64,000 bases of DNA from Bifiguratus adelaidae. Lineage: Eukaryota; Mucoromycota; Endogonomycetes; Endogonales. Both the position numbers and the translations under genes were made by a program. Below, piece by piece: positions 44,449-57,230 of the stretch. Position 1 is the first letter of the stretch, and each line of letters opens with the position of its first letter. The stretch lies in assembly GCA_002261195.1 (NCBI GenBank), contig MVBO01000040.1, positions 3,642 through 67,641 on the forward strand, written 5' to 3'. Below the pieces are notes generated by a model. That model did not search any database. It saw nothing but the letters and a program-made list of their open reading frames with translations, and was not told the DNA's origin.

Positions 44449-46701
44449 GGAGTGAATCGCCACAAGACAAGAAGCAAGATGTCAGCTCAGCGATGAAACC
44501 AGAAAAGGAAATCCGTTCGCGACCAATCAAATTGCACGAAAATTCGTTTGTTCGCAATTGGAGACAACACACGCGAAGCATCATACTTGATTTATTCGCT
44601 CTGGGTTTGTCATTGGCAAAGCATAATCCATATGGTTTGTTAGATTTTGACGGCGAGTTGTTCTCGAATGAGGAGCGCAATACGAAGCTGCAAGCGAGCG
44701 TACTCTGCCAAAGTTGGATCCACTAATACATCGTTGAACAACTGTCTCACGATAGCAGATGTATGTGCATCTTCGATGCCGAGCTCTACTATAACCGGCA
44801 AAGAACCTTGATTTGCTTTTGTACGCACCTCCCATGATAACATGCGTGTTAGTGTCTCGATCTCGACTTCAGTCAAAGTTCGAAAGGAAGCCCTCAAAAT
44901 TCAGAAATATTTGCTCGTCTGCTTGTACCGCCAGCTGTACTTTAAGCCAGTTTCCACTTGTCATGTCAGGCTTGTCCGGCAATACTCGTTGAAAGGTGTA
45001 CATTGGCGCCAGTAACATCGATAGCACCTCAAGTTTTCCTCGAGATGATTGCTAGAGTTCCAACACGCTGGCGTACCGGACCTTCTTGCAGTCGAAGGTA
45101 GATACCAAAAGTGACTTGAAGCAGCTCAACTGCACCAGCGCTCTCCGTGGCTGATGGATTGGAACCTCTCAAACGGACTGCGCCATGCCTACTGTTTCTA
45201 AGATCCCCTGAGGCGCTCAGGCGAAGTGAAAGAAGCGAATTGCAGTCGCTTTGTATTCCAATGTACCGTCTTTCCGAACTTCTCAAGGGACTATACGTCC
45301 CGTGGGTTCAGCCGGAGCTCCAAGTAGGATGCGACCTTGTCGGCGTTGTGTCACCCAGACTTGGAGCAAGCGGTTCTGTCGCGGTCCATGCAAATTTTGT
45401 CTATCAGATCGGAACAAGCGAGGCGGAGGAACCTTACAACACAACAGATCTGTTCAGCACACTCGGAAAGCGTAGCGAAAGAGCACTTTGGGATATGCGA
45501 ACAAACTCGACCGTCAAGACAGCTTTAACAATGGACTACCCTGGAGTCATCCCCAATTTGGTCGCGTATTTAGGAGTTGAACATTGCAAGGGAGAGACTA
45601 TCGAGGAGGGAGGTTACCGACCTGCAATCAATGTTTCAGCCAGAAATTCAAGCCCGATGCGACTTCGTTGACATTGCGCCCCCCAAAAGGAAAAACAGCG
45701 AAAGATATCTGGTAGTGGTCCAAGCCAAGTTTAGGGACCAATTCAGAGACAGCGAAGTTCACCGGCTTACGGAGCGACAAATCCTTTCAAAGCGAATTAT
45801 AACAAGAGCTCGCAGAACGTGATCCAGACGTGTACAACCAAAAACAGCCGTGTCAAGGATGCCGTTACCGGCGGATACAATGGCATCATTCGGGTGTTAT
45901 TCGGCTACCCACGTTAGCTGAGTTCTCCATACTTCGATGGCAACAAGCACGCTCCGGAGTGTTATTCGACGAAGGAGATTTAGATTTTTTCGACGCCTTG
46001 AAGGTCTCTGATCCCCTCATTTCTGCATCGTCTGAGCATCAAGCGCAAGCTCAAAAAGGCACACCCAGCGACTGAAGTGGAGGAATGCACCCACATGGAA
46101 CGTTCTGATGAACCTGCAGAGTCCTCAACCCGAGCAGCCAAAAAAACGAGGCGCGAATAGCGTGTTGAAAGACTGTTCATGGATTTTCTTACTTTTCGCT
46201 TAGTGCTGTCTCATTCTATCAGTACCTAATTATATCTCCTTCTTCCACCTTCCATGCTATCCATATACGAAAGATCCGTAGTAAGCAGTTTCGTACTGGA
46301 CACAATTCAAAATCTTCACCTTACCACTCGTTTTGATGTTGTGCAATGACCGGTTTAGAGGGACACGGCCAGCATCGGCGTGCAACATCCTCGGTATGAT
46401 CGTGATAACCTGTGATCGGCAAATAGAGCTACTCGGTTCTGACTTGCGAATGCTGCTTTTGGACCCTACCAAGATCAATGTCCGGGATTGCTCAAATAGT
46501 CTCGACGCAAAGAGCACGAATAATGAGTGCTTCCGACTCGCGATATTTTGTATACATCGCGAAAGCACCGGCATCGCCATTTTTAACAAACTGCTGATCG
46601 CTTACATCGCCTTTATCGTTCTTCATCCACTATGCACGTTTCCACGTTGGCTCCGCAGCTTGGCTTCTAGAGGAATTCCTATTTTGGCATCACACACGGT
46701 C
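44449..46701. pseudogene. Unassigned interval with decayed coding-like segments
   Basis: 2.25 kb without an intact recognisable gene. On the minus strand, 44897-44640 encodes a helical segment (LTEVEIETLTRMLSWEV, LFNDVLVDPTLAEYARLQL) that lacks its own ATG and is out of frame with a protein-like stretch upstream (about 45042-44905, SMLLAPMYTFQRVLPDKPD). On the plus strand, 45147-45671 is open, and two partly similar segments occur (QPELQVGCDLV at 45309, QPEIQARCDFV at 45637), followed by frames broken by a TAA at about 45800. The pattern looks like old, frameshifted genes, but undetected introns cannot be excluded. No family recognised. Confidence 0.4.
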
Positions 46702-48317
46702 ATGTTCAAACCTCGCATTCGGTCGTTTTTGAGCCTGCATGAGGCACAGTCAGAGCTTGCACAACGGCGAGTACGTGTGTTGACTTACAATGTAAGTTTT
46801 ATGTGGCAGATCTCCTTCCGCTTCAGCACTTGTACACAGCTTCGTTAACCTGACTACACATTCTTCTTGCTTATTCTTCACTCGTAACAGGTACTGGCGC
46901 AGAACCTTGTTCACCGTGAGCTGTTTCCCTCAAGTGGGAATGAGCTCAAATGGGTAAGCTACTGCGACCTTCAGGTACTTGCTCCTGCTCGGAGACTGAC
47001 CGCTTGTGCAGAAACACCGAAAGCGGATGATCCTCGATGAGATCATAGCGTACGACGCCGATATCGCATGCTTACAAGGTTAGAATTAGAAAACATGCGA
47101 CACGCATGCAATTTCTCGCGCTAATCGCCTATTCTCTTTGCTTACAGAGCTGGATCATGTTGAGGACTTTTATGGTCAAGAGTTTGCCAAAGTTGGGTAG
47201 GTGCTGGAACACGGATCGTATAATGCGAGCAGATGCAAAACTGAATGTCGAAACTAGATATGAGGTAGAGCTGGCAAAGCATGAGAGCAAAAAGCATGGT
47301 TAGCCAACCTCTACGCAACTCTGCGGACTTCTTACCATTTATGCAGGACTCGCCATACTGTATAAGCCGGACATCTTCGCATTGACGAAAAGAACGGTCA
47401 TCGAATATGACAAGGATATGGTTTTTGGTCCACCAACTCAGCTTACCGGAAACATTGCGCTTATACTCTCATTACGATTCAAAAGCAATAAAGATGGGAT
47501 GCAAGATGCTGATCAGCCCATGTCGGGATTGGTGGTCGGCACTACGCACCTTTGGTGGCAGCCAGAGACATTTTATGAGCGCGCACGGCAAGCCTGCACC
47601 TATGTCTACCGTTGCGACGAAGTGGCACGGCAGCCAGATAACGAAACAAGCTCGCGGTGGCCGTGCCTCGCCACAGGAGGTAAGTCTGATCGCAACAGAC
47701 TGGCTTACATTCAAGTCATATACTGAGAATGTCTAGATTTCAATAGCGATCCAGTAGATCCAACATACGCTGTCATTACAAAGACAATGATGCTTGATAC
47801 GCAGCGCTCGTGGCTTGGCTGGTCACGAAAAGTACCCCGCCAGCGTCGATTCGATATCCTCCTCGCGAACCACGGGCCTCACAGGGGCATGGCGCCTACG
47901 ACAGACGAGGATGAAGTCGCTGTTGATATGAAGGAGACCGATACCGTACCTGCCAAGGCAGCAGATGAAGAACCGATATACATTGGTGATCTCAAAGACG
48001 AAGATTTGCCCAGTCTAGAAGAGTTCTTGAACTTGGCTGCCAAGCTGCCTAAATGTCACAGTCTCTATCAACAATACGCATCGGTAGATCCAACGATGGC
48101 TCGGGATATTGGAGAGCCTTTACATACAAACTATACCGTCTTCTACAAGGGAACATTAGACTACCTGATGGTCATTGACGATCAGCCGATACCCTCCATT
48201 ACACCTGTCTCTCTTTTATCGATACCGAATGCTACAGAGCTTGGGGAAGGATTGCCCAACGCTGCTTTTGGCAGTGATCATGTAGCCATAGCCGCCGAAA
48301 TAATGATTCGGAAATGA
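46702..48317 (+). CDS. Ngl/Angel-type endonuclease/exonuclease/phosphatase (CCR4-like)
   Basis: Exons 46702-46791, 46891-46953, 47012-47078, 47148-47196, 47258-47298, 47347-47679 and 47737-48317 give 407 aa. EEP-fold motifs in order: VLTYNVLAQNLV, RMILDEIIAYDADIACLQELDHV (metal-binding Glu), HGLAILYKPDIF, GTTHLWW, ATGDFNSDP (catalytic Asp/Asn) and GSDHVAIAAEI (terminal Asp-His). NYTVFYKGTLDYLMV near the end matches yeast Ngl1/Ngl2. Known roles in the family: 3' trimming of 5.8S rRNA (Ngl2) or deadenylation. An acidic insertion (about 265-300) is specific to this copy. N-terminal targeting not determined. Confidence 0.9.
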
Positions 48318-50115
48318 AAGCCAGCTACCAATGTTATTGATGCCTGTTCTTCCGCGAGTTACGTTGAGTCTGCACATTTATTCATGTCTCATCGGAACAA
48401 TCGCATTCAGAAAATGAGTCGCAATCAGTAACAGAAGATACATGAACAATGTGAACATGAAATAGAGCTGTAGGCTTGTTGATAAATCCTCAAAGCCATT
48501 CCTCTTTGCGACATTGGACCTTAATGACCAGTCTGATTGGTCACAAGGCTGAACGGCCGGTATGAAGTTCTCCAGAATTCTGCTCGGCAGGATCTTTCCG
48601 AAAAGTGACCCTGATGAGGTAGGATCATCGTCCATGTCTCTGCATCACCGTCTTGCCGTAATGATTGCCGCTGCTTATCTCACTCTTGAATCTTAAACCA
48701 CCAAATGAAAGACGATTGGCTCATTGATAAGTGCTACCAATGCGTTTGGCGTGCCCTTGAGAAGGCAATGAATCCCGACTATAATAACCACATTTCCTCC
48801 CGTTTGAACATCGGTTGGTAACCCAGTGAAATGATATTGCAATTATAACTGATCCAATTGCCTGATAGACGTTGTAGTTGCCAACCTTGTAGAACCATGA
48901 CTTGTTCGAGATGTTGTTCAAGCGGTGTACGACACATTCGTATTGGAATCGGGTTTGACAAGCTCATCTTCGAGCGTTTGGAAGGCTTCCAAGTGTGAGT
49001 TTTTGTTCCTTAGCCACCTCTCGATGATATAGTTGCGAAATCAGGATCGGTCAAGTTTGTCTTGCAGCTCCGTTCCATCTATGTGGTATTCTCACAGATA
49101 GCCCGAGACTTCCTGAGCCGCGTTGAAGCCATTTGTGCCACGAGGGATGTCTTCGGATGTGTGTGGAATAGCCATGCGACTTCGTGTGGTCCACGGCGGA
49201 CTTCACGATGAAGTCCTATTCCACATGCGACCACGAGAAGCTGACTGGGATTCCCTGGTAGATTGACTGCATTGCGATGCAATAAGGCGGCGTCGCGCTA
49301 TCGGTTTTGCTGGTGGAGGTGAACAGTAATTCCTCTGATTCCTCCGAAATCAAGGCATTTGGCGACGTCGATCACTGTTCATATTCTGCGACCATGTTGG
49401 AGTGAGTCTGGTTTCGAGTCTGATTATTGTTCGGCATCTGAATTCCTCGGTATCCAGGTCACGAAGTCAAGACGAAAGCCTTCGTAAGAGGAACATGGCC
49501 TTGATATGTCCCCATGTGTTGAGCCTCGCATTAATTGTGCCTGAGATTCGTTGGCTCTCCATACGATTGTTTCTCGATTTGCCAACCCTTGTCGGCACAT
49601 GTAAGATGATTACCAAGTTAATTAAGAGGCAGCAAGCGTACAAAGATGCCATGTCATCGAAGCAAGAACAAGAGAGGCGAAGAATACAAGAAGCGTGTAG
49701 ATATTTATTCTTTATTTTGCAGACATCATTCAATTGGATCATAATAGATTGAATGTTAGTTAACATGCGCGGAAAGTGGTCCATGAAAGGTGGATTTTCG
49801 GATAGGATTGGATTTGCCTCTCCATCCTCTGTCAAGGGAGGTTAGCGCCATCTTGCTTTTCAATCTTCCCTCTTCACTCTGTGAGTATACACAGCCTTGC
49901 CTTCAACTACTTTTGCAGTTGACAGATGGCTGATCACGCCAATGGTGCAACAAACCTGTTCTCAAGTGATTGGGTCTAGGGAAAGATGTCATGCCGAATT
50001 ATCGACACAGTAAATTGAATGTCAAACACAGCTGCTGGAGTGATCAAATGTATTTTGTTCCTGCTCGGCATTGACGTCTATGACTAAGTGATCCTCACTA
50101 TCTCTATCGTACACA
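48318..50115. other. Intergenic, coding-like remnants
   Basis: 1.8 kb between the nuclease gene and FGAM synthase. Apart from the small frame at 48378-48635, minus-strand reading from about 49280 to 48660 gives protein-like pieces (KEQKLTLGSLPNALEDELVKPDSN.., TDVQTGGNVVIIVGIHCLLK) interrupted by several stops. The plus frame 49402-49752 has no domain. The interval may hold a decayed gene. Confidence 0.4.
48378..48635 (-). CDS. Possible small tail-anchored membrane protein
   Basis: An 85-aa frame with a true ATG. The first 50 residues are polar (MDDDPTSSGSLFGKILPSR..) and a hydrophobic helix (LYFMFTLFMYLLLLIATHFL) lies near the C-terminus, giving a tail-anchored look. No homologue recognised, no intron evidence. 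It may be the last exon of a larger or decayed gene. Confidence 0.3.
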   Translation of the reverse strand: MDDDPTSSGSLFGKILPSRILENFIPAVQPCDQSDWSLRSNVAKRNGFEDLSTSLQLYFMFTLFMYLLLLIATHFLNAIVPMRHE

Positions 50116-53100
50116 TTAGGCTTGCTGTTGGGCAACCCAAACACGCGCATTTCTAAATATGCGCAACCATGGTCCGTCCTCGCCCCATGTCTCATTGGGC
50201 GGATACCACGAGTTGGCCTCCTTGCTGGTAATACGTTCCGGGTGAGGCATCATGATCAAGTTGCGGCCATTGGGTGTTTGCACACCGGCAATACCCAGAG
50301 GTGAGCCATTTGGATTGTAGGGATATTGCTGCGTGGGTTGTCCGTAATTGTCTACATATCGAACCGCAATGAGACCGTCTTGAATGACTGTCAAATCGGT
50401 GGATTTGCGGAATTCGGCGCGACCTTCACCGTGGGCAACCACAATAGGGAACTTGGAGCCGAGCATGTCCCTCAAAAAGACAGAAGTTGTCTTGGCACTC
50501 GTATCTACCACTTCCACCATGCAGTATCTTGCTTCGTATTGCTCACTTTCGTTGCGCATAAAGTTGGGCCATGATTCCGCTCCAGGTATAACTTCATGGA
50601 GTTGACTCATGAATTGACAACCGTTACACACGCCAAGAGCAAACGTGTCTTGCCGAGCATTGAAGAAATCCTCAAACTCCTTCTTTGCCTTTTCGTGTAA
50701 CAAGATGGACTTGGCCCAACCGGAACCGGCGCCGAGAACGTCACCATAGGAGAAACCACCGCAGGCGGCAATGCCTACAAAATCCTTCAATGTCACCGCA
50801 CCAGAAATGATATCGGACATGTGCACGTCCACAGCATTGAAACCAGCACGGAAAAATGCGTAGGCCATTTCCACATGCCCGTTGACGCCTTGATCGCGAA
50901 GAATGGCAACATTTGGGCGTTGTTCCCTAGGCACCTTGAGGAAAGGTTGAGTGATATCCTCAGCGGGATCGAATGTGAGCTGATAGGAGAGTCCAGGGTT
51001 CTTGGCGTCTTTGATGTTTTCAAATTCTTGCATTGCGCAATCAGCGTTATCTCGGATCGATTGCATCCAGTACGATGTCTCGGACCACATTCGTTGCAAA
51101 TCTGTCCGCGTGGATGAAAAAACGTCGACATCGCCGTTGCGAATACGCAATGAATCTTCTTGAGTGACGTGGCCAAGAGGGTAAACGTGACGTTCGGAAA
51201 GACCAGCTTGCACAAAGACCTTTTTGAGATTGTCGAGTTGAGACGAAGCAACTTGAACAACGGCACCGAGCTCTTCATTAAACAATCCGCTCATGATGTC
51301 TTCCTTTACTATGGCGGCAATATCGAGATCAGCGCCTGCATGTCCAGCAAACAACATCTCTGCGACGGTGGCAAACAGACCACCATCCGAGCGGTCATGG
51401 TAAGCGAGGATGAGATCATTGTTCTTGCGTGCTTCTTGCACTGCGTTTAAAAAAGCTTTGATCATGACTGGATCTTCAACGTCGGGAGCTTCTTTGCCGA
51501 TTTGCTTGTATACTTGAGCCAAAGCAGAACCACCGAGACGCTGGCGGCCAGCAGCGAGATCAATAAAGACGAGACAGGTATCAACAATATCTGTACGCAG
51601 AACTGGCGTGAGCGTCTTATGTATGTTGTCTACAGGTGCGAATCCTGTGATGATGAGCGACATGGGAGCGGTCACCTCTTTGTCTTGCTTGTCTTCCTTC
51701 CACTTCATCTTCATTGACATGGAATCTTTGCCAACAGGGATGGAAATGCCAAGAGCGGGACAAAGTTCCATGCCGACAGCTTGAACAGCTTCGTAGAGAC
51801 CAGCACCTTCACCATCATGGTTAGCCGCGCTCATCCAGTTGGCGGAAAGTCTGATGCGTGAAATGGAGGAAACATTCGCGGCGACAAGGTTCGTCAAGCA
51901 TTCGGCAACAGCCATGCGAGCTGCTGCGCCATAAGAGAGCAGGGCAAGTGGGGTACGTTCTCCCATCGCCATCGCTTCACCAGTGATGATCTCGGGTCCG
52001 TAAGCAGATGCTGTGACGCAGACATCGGCCACCGGAACTTGCCAAGGTCCGACGAATTGATCTCTGGCAACAAGACCAGTGACAGATCGATCTCCGATGG
52101 TGATGAGGAAAGACTTCGATCCAACGGATGGAAGGTGCAAGACACGGTCGACAGCATTCTTGAGAGCCTCCTCTTGACTTAAAACGTTGGGAAGATAGGA
52201 TTTGAGGGAGGTATCGAAAGGCAATCGCGGTGCTACAACGGTTTCAGTTCGGCGAGACATCTTGGGAGGTTTGCCGAACAAGATGGACATGGGAAGATCA
52301 ATGGGTGTGTTGTTCAATAACTCGTCGGTGACAATAAGTCGTTGCTCTTCGGTAGCTTCGCCAACGACAGCGTAAGGACAACGCTCTCGTTCGCACATAG
52401 CTTTGAATTCGTCGACGCGGTCAGGGCCAACAGCGAGTACGTATCGTTCCTGAGCCTCGTTACACCAGATCTCCATAGGTGACATTCCCGGATCATCGTT
52501 ATTGACTCTTCGAAGCTCAATTTTGGCACCAAGGTCGCAATCATGCACGATTTCGGGTAGAGCATTAGACAAGCCACCGGCACCGACATCGTGAATGGAT
52601 TGAATGGGGTTCTTCTCTCCTAGTGCTGTGCAAGCATCGATGACCTGCTGGCAACGGCGTTGCATTTCCGGATTGTCGCGTTGCACGGATGCAAAATCGA
52701 GAGCAGCTGTGCTCTGACCAGAGGTCATTGACGAAGCTGCACCACCGCCAAGTCCGATAAGCATGCACGGACCGCCTAATACAATCAATCTGGCTCCAGG
52801 AATGATGGGCTTTTTGAGAACATGGGCAGGTCGCACAGTACCCATGCCACCGGCGATCATGATTGGCTTGTGATAACCGCGAATTTCAGTCTCGTTGCTG
52901 CCAACAGGTACCTCTTCGCAGAAGGTCCGGAAATAGCCGGTCAAAGCCGGTCGCCCAAACTCGTTATTGAATGCAGCTCCACCAAGTGGACCTTCAATCA
53001 TGATATCCAATGCCGAAGCCACATGTGATGGCTTGCCGTAATCTGTCTCCCAAGGTTGTTTGTGACCCGGGATGAGCAAGTTGGAGACAGAGAATCCCAC

Positions 53101-54260
53101 AAGTCCAGCTTTTGGCTTGCTACCCTGCCCGACGGCTCCTTCGTCTCTGATTTCACCACCAGATCCGGTAGCAGCTCCAGGGAATGGAGAGACAGCGGTG
53201 GGATGATTATGTGTTTCGACCTGAGTTGATATCAGGGTCATATCAACGGCAGAGCCAGACTAGCTGTACATACCTTGGTGACAATATGTACATCTTCCTC
53301 ATACCAGTCATACTTTTGCCCCAGAGCGCGGTTTGGTGCAAATCGAGTTGCCTTGTAACCCTCAAGCACGGCAGCATTGTCCGAATAGGCCGATAGAGTA
53401 CCTTCCGGTCGCAATTTGTGTGTGTTCTTGATCATTTGAAAGAGGGACATGGGCTTCTTTTCACCATCAATGGTCCAATCGGCACCAAAAATCTTGTGAC
53501 GGCAATGCTCCGAGTTGACTTGGGCAAACATGAACAACTCGACGTCGGTGGGATTGCGAAGAAGAGCATCGTCTTGACCAACGAATGCCTCAACTAAATA
53601 GTCAATCTCGTCTTCTGCAAGAGCCAAACCGAGCTCCTTGTTGGCCATGACCAGCTTCTCGCGAGCTGCAACAGTATCTTTGCTCTTCAAGTCTTCACCA
53701 ACCAATTCCACAAAGGTCAATGGCTTCGGCTCGCCCTTCTGGAAGATAACTTCGTGACCGGGAAGCTCTCGCAACAATTGCTGAGTCATTCGATCGTGCA
53801 GCAAGTGAGAGAAAGCGCTCAATTCATCGTCGAAAAGCTTGGATCCGTCCTTGGTCTGAATAACATATACCGTACCCCGCTCAATGCGGTCCACCACATC
53901 CTTCAAATTGCACAAATGCGCAATGTTGGTGGCCTTTGAGGACCAAGGCGAAATACTGCCAGTGCGAGGAACAACCACCAGGAAGGTCGCGTCTTGCTTG
54001 TGTCCACCCTGTGCAATAAATTTCTTGATTGACTCGGCATGCTCACTGGCATCCTTGGTCAACGCTTTCGAGCCATAGGAAAGAACACTGTCGAGCACTT
54101 TGCGAGTCGAAGCCTCGTTCAAATTGCCCTCATTTCCGCAGACAAGGTGAATATAGAGTCCAGCTACATCGCTAACGTTGGGCGCGATGCTTTGAATGTT
54201 GCATAAGAGACTGGCTCGCTTAAAGTCCGACAATGCGGACGAGCCAGGTAGGATGAGCAT
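50116..54260 (-). CDS. ADE6: Phosphoribosylformylglycinamidine synthase (FGAM synthase)
   Basis: Exons 54260-53274 and 53220-50116 give 1363 aa, typical for the single-chain eukaryotic enzyme. The N-terminal and linker domains are followed by the synthase signature [10 protein letters not shown] and [28 protein letters not shown] (read in part), [10 protein letters not shown], and the C-terminal glutaminase with Cys in [12 protein letters not shown] and His in MMPHPERI. Reaction: FGAR + Gln + ATP to FGAM, step 4 of purine synthesis in the cytosol. The only intron is 53 nt and phase 0. The ATG at 54260 begins [13 protein letters not shown], the expected N-terminus. Confidence 0.97.
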
Positions 54261-54316
54261 GGTCAAAAGCGCTGCCAAAATTTACGAGTGGCTTAGATTT
54301 ATTGTTGTTCTGTGAG

Positions 54317-57215
54317 TCATATAGCGTATTCTGGAGCGATGGATGTGAGATGAGACACCAATTGAGATGAGCAGAGCAGTGACTTACCTCTTAATTTGGT
54401 CCGTATGGTATCCAATTCGGGTATAGGTCTATCAAAATGCTTTTGTAGCGTACTACTCACGCGAGGAACAATGCTGTCGAGGACGAAATTGACATTCTTC
54501 TTGGCTGCCTGTTTCTGCTCTTTGGAAAGCTCCCGTGTTTGCGCAGCTTCGGATACTCTGGTCACATACTGCGTGGTCAGCTGGCTCGCTCCTTCAACAA
54601 CCGTTCGATAGAGCTAAGTGAAATCGAATGAGTCTCGCGCTTCATGTGCCTTTACACCCCTTTTGCGTACCGCAAGATTGGCCAACAGACAGACGTCGCT
54701 GACAAATTGCATGATAATGTTGTAAAAGCTTACTACACTTGCTGTAACCTGCACCTCACTACCGAGGTTTTGACTGCTGACAACCGTGAACTTGTCGGCC
54801 TGTATCACCTTGTCCAACTTCGTTTCTGATCTGGCTTGGTAGTCGGTGATGTGCTTCTTCAACTCTGGCTCAAACAATTGATCCAGTATGAAGGCCAAAT
54901 CTAGACCAACGTTGCGTAGCTTGGAGTGAATGAGCATGGATCCCATGTTTCTTGAACTAACTTACCAGGATCACTTGTTCGTGAGTGGACCGCATGCAAG
55001 CTGCTATGGTAGCGAAGTTTTGCTGCTGATAATTGAAGACTTGCTTCTTGAACTGTTTGCCGTACTCGAGTACTTGCTCCTGTGCCCACTTGACGAAGCC
55101 TACGCAAAAGTTAGCCTTTGCAATGGACCTTGGCTGAATCACTTACCAGAGGACATTTTGTTGTCTCGGAACGAATCCCGATACCAGTCGCACGTATTCC
55201 GAATCATGCTGAAGACCACCAACGCCAATTCGCCGATATACGCGGTAATGTCGCCTTCAAAGGTCAATTGACGAGCGCGCTGCTGGATAAGCTTGCTTCG
55301 CGTCTCCAGAAAGACTTCCCTAGCATCGTCGCCCAGATGTAGCCGCAAAAGCCATTCCACGTTTGTCTGAAATTGAAGTTTGGTCATGAGAGGATTGCTC
55401 AAATCTCGACTAAGTTGCTTGCAGATAATTTGGGCGTAATTGTTCATGCGGTGATTGTGCATGTCGGTAATGGGACTTAACTTGTACGAGCTTAGAATTT
55501 GGCGCGCTACGAGCAATGGTGAGCCATAACGTTGATAATAGTAATGTGCGCATTCACCTTGCTCTACAAGATCGACAGCCCGGTCAAACTTCCGCTCGGC
55601 AATCACAACTTCGAGTTCATCGGGTAGATTCTGGAACCACCGTGCATCCCGCGGTGACAAGTCGTCTTGCCGGCGTTCACCTCGTTGCAATTGCCTGCTT
55701 TGATCAGCACCTACATATACTCCTTGAACATACTTGGTTCCACCAGGATCTGGGCCAGCACTTACTGCCATTCTCTAAAGCGTTGGAATTCGCGCCTGAT
55801 CTTCCTCCTTGCATGAATTCATCGATGGCACGCTTCAGCATCACCAGAAGCCCCATCTTGTCATCCGGTTTCTGTGCTTGGTATAAGTATGTGTCTGGAT
55901 GTTTGATGATTTTGAAAGCATGGGTGATGTCTATAAACAGTTAAATGACTGACTCCGCGGATGTCTCTGGTCAACAAAACTTACTGGTTGAATCCGGCAC
56001 ATCAACGACCGTAATCTCATCCAACGCCCAGCACCTTTCCGCCATCAGTTTGACTTTACTGTTCACCGTCCGCTTCTTGAGCGATGCCACCAACAGGCAA
56101 TCGTTCAACAAGAATAGGTGGACACCTTGCTTAATCTTGCTGCTATCCGGTGCTAGTTCCGCAAAGTTGGGAGACTCGCGAATAATGTGGCGATCAGGCG
56201 CAAAAGGCACAAACTTTTGTGAATTTTCTACACCTTCCCATAATGCCGCCATTTGCGCTCGCCAAACGGATTGCATATCTTTGGAATGGTCACTTGCTTT
56301 GCCTCGTGGTGTGATGCGTTGTGTAATTTGTGTTGATCCGGAGCCTTGTGTTCCATTAGCGATGACACTGGTCCAGAGCTTCTACACCTACCTTTCAGAT
56401 CCACAAGTCCGCCATCCTCCTCCCTAAAACTATCTGCAACACTCTTGAGCTCATCCAAGACACCTCGTAGTACAAATATGTCTCCATCCAGATTAGCAAT
56501 TTCTTTGGAGATCATGACAAACTCTTCATAGTTCTTGTAGACGTTCTTTTGTAGATCGCCTCCTACAGACCCCGAGGCGTCCTGCAATTGGGATTGAAGA
56601 ATGCGTAAGGAGGATTCCGAAGCGTTCGCTAGCGTACTGCGCAAATCTACAAGACGTGACAGGAGTCAGAAGCAGAGGCAAGGGCCATGATCATGAATAC
56701 TTGCATTCATCTGGACTAAAATCCGGAGCGGTGAATTTGCCCAAGGGAAGGCCGCTGGCCGTCTTCTCATTGCCGTTCGATGGACGTGCTGAAGGAGCAG
56801 AGGGAGTCGTAGGTGTCACTAGACTTGCACTACTAGATGTGGTAGAAGGAGAGCGTGAACTGGAAGTGGTTGCACGCGACGTGTCAACCTTTTTGTCAAC
56901 GTTCGATGAACTTATGGTTCGCTTTAGAAAGCTGCGTGAAGACTTCTTCTTGAGCTGTCCTTGAGGCTCTCCTGCTGGTGCTTGTGGTGGAAGTGCGGAG
57001 TTTTGTGATGGTCGTGCTGAGTAATTGGATGGAGGTCCACTGGATGATATAGGTACCTGAGGACCGTTGAGGGGCCCCGAAGGCGCTTGCCGCGGTGCAA
57101 AACTCAGCGATGCATCACTGCCCGCCAACGGTGAGCTTCCAAGGGGCCTAGGAGCCGAAATGGCCAGCCGAGGATTCGACTTGCTTCTTTTGATTGAGTT
57201 GCGGAGGGAAGTCAT
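54317..57215 (-). CDS. EXO84: Exocyst complex subunit EXO84
   Basis: Nine exons: 57215-56705, 56646-56392, 56344-55985, 55930-55766, 55710-55147, 55099-54966, 54919-54671, 54613-54388 and 54330-54317, giving 825 aa. The first 170 residues are Ser/Pro/Ala-rich and disordered-looking. The Vps51-like helix follows (STLANASESSLRILQSQLQDA, NYEEFVMISKEIANLDGDI), then the PH domain (VHLFLLNDCLLVASLKKR, CWALDEITVVDV) and helical cullin-like repeats. The first intron starts GCAAGT and restores YLRSTLANASES. The last 57-nt intron is a multiple of three with no stop, so its use is uncertain. Known role: tethers secretory vesicles to the plasma membrane. Confidence 0.92.
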
Positions 57216-57230
57216 ACAGCTTTATTAGCG

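Noticed and set aside
55516-55944. Plus-strand open frames antisense to EXO84 (also 55945-56427)
   Set aside because: Both cover conserved EXO84 exons in antisense and contain no motif.
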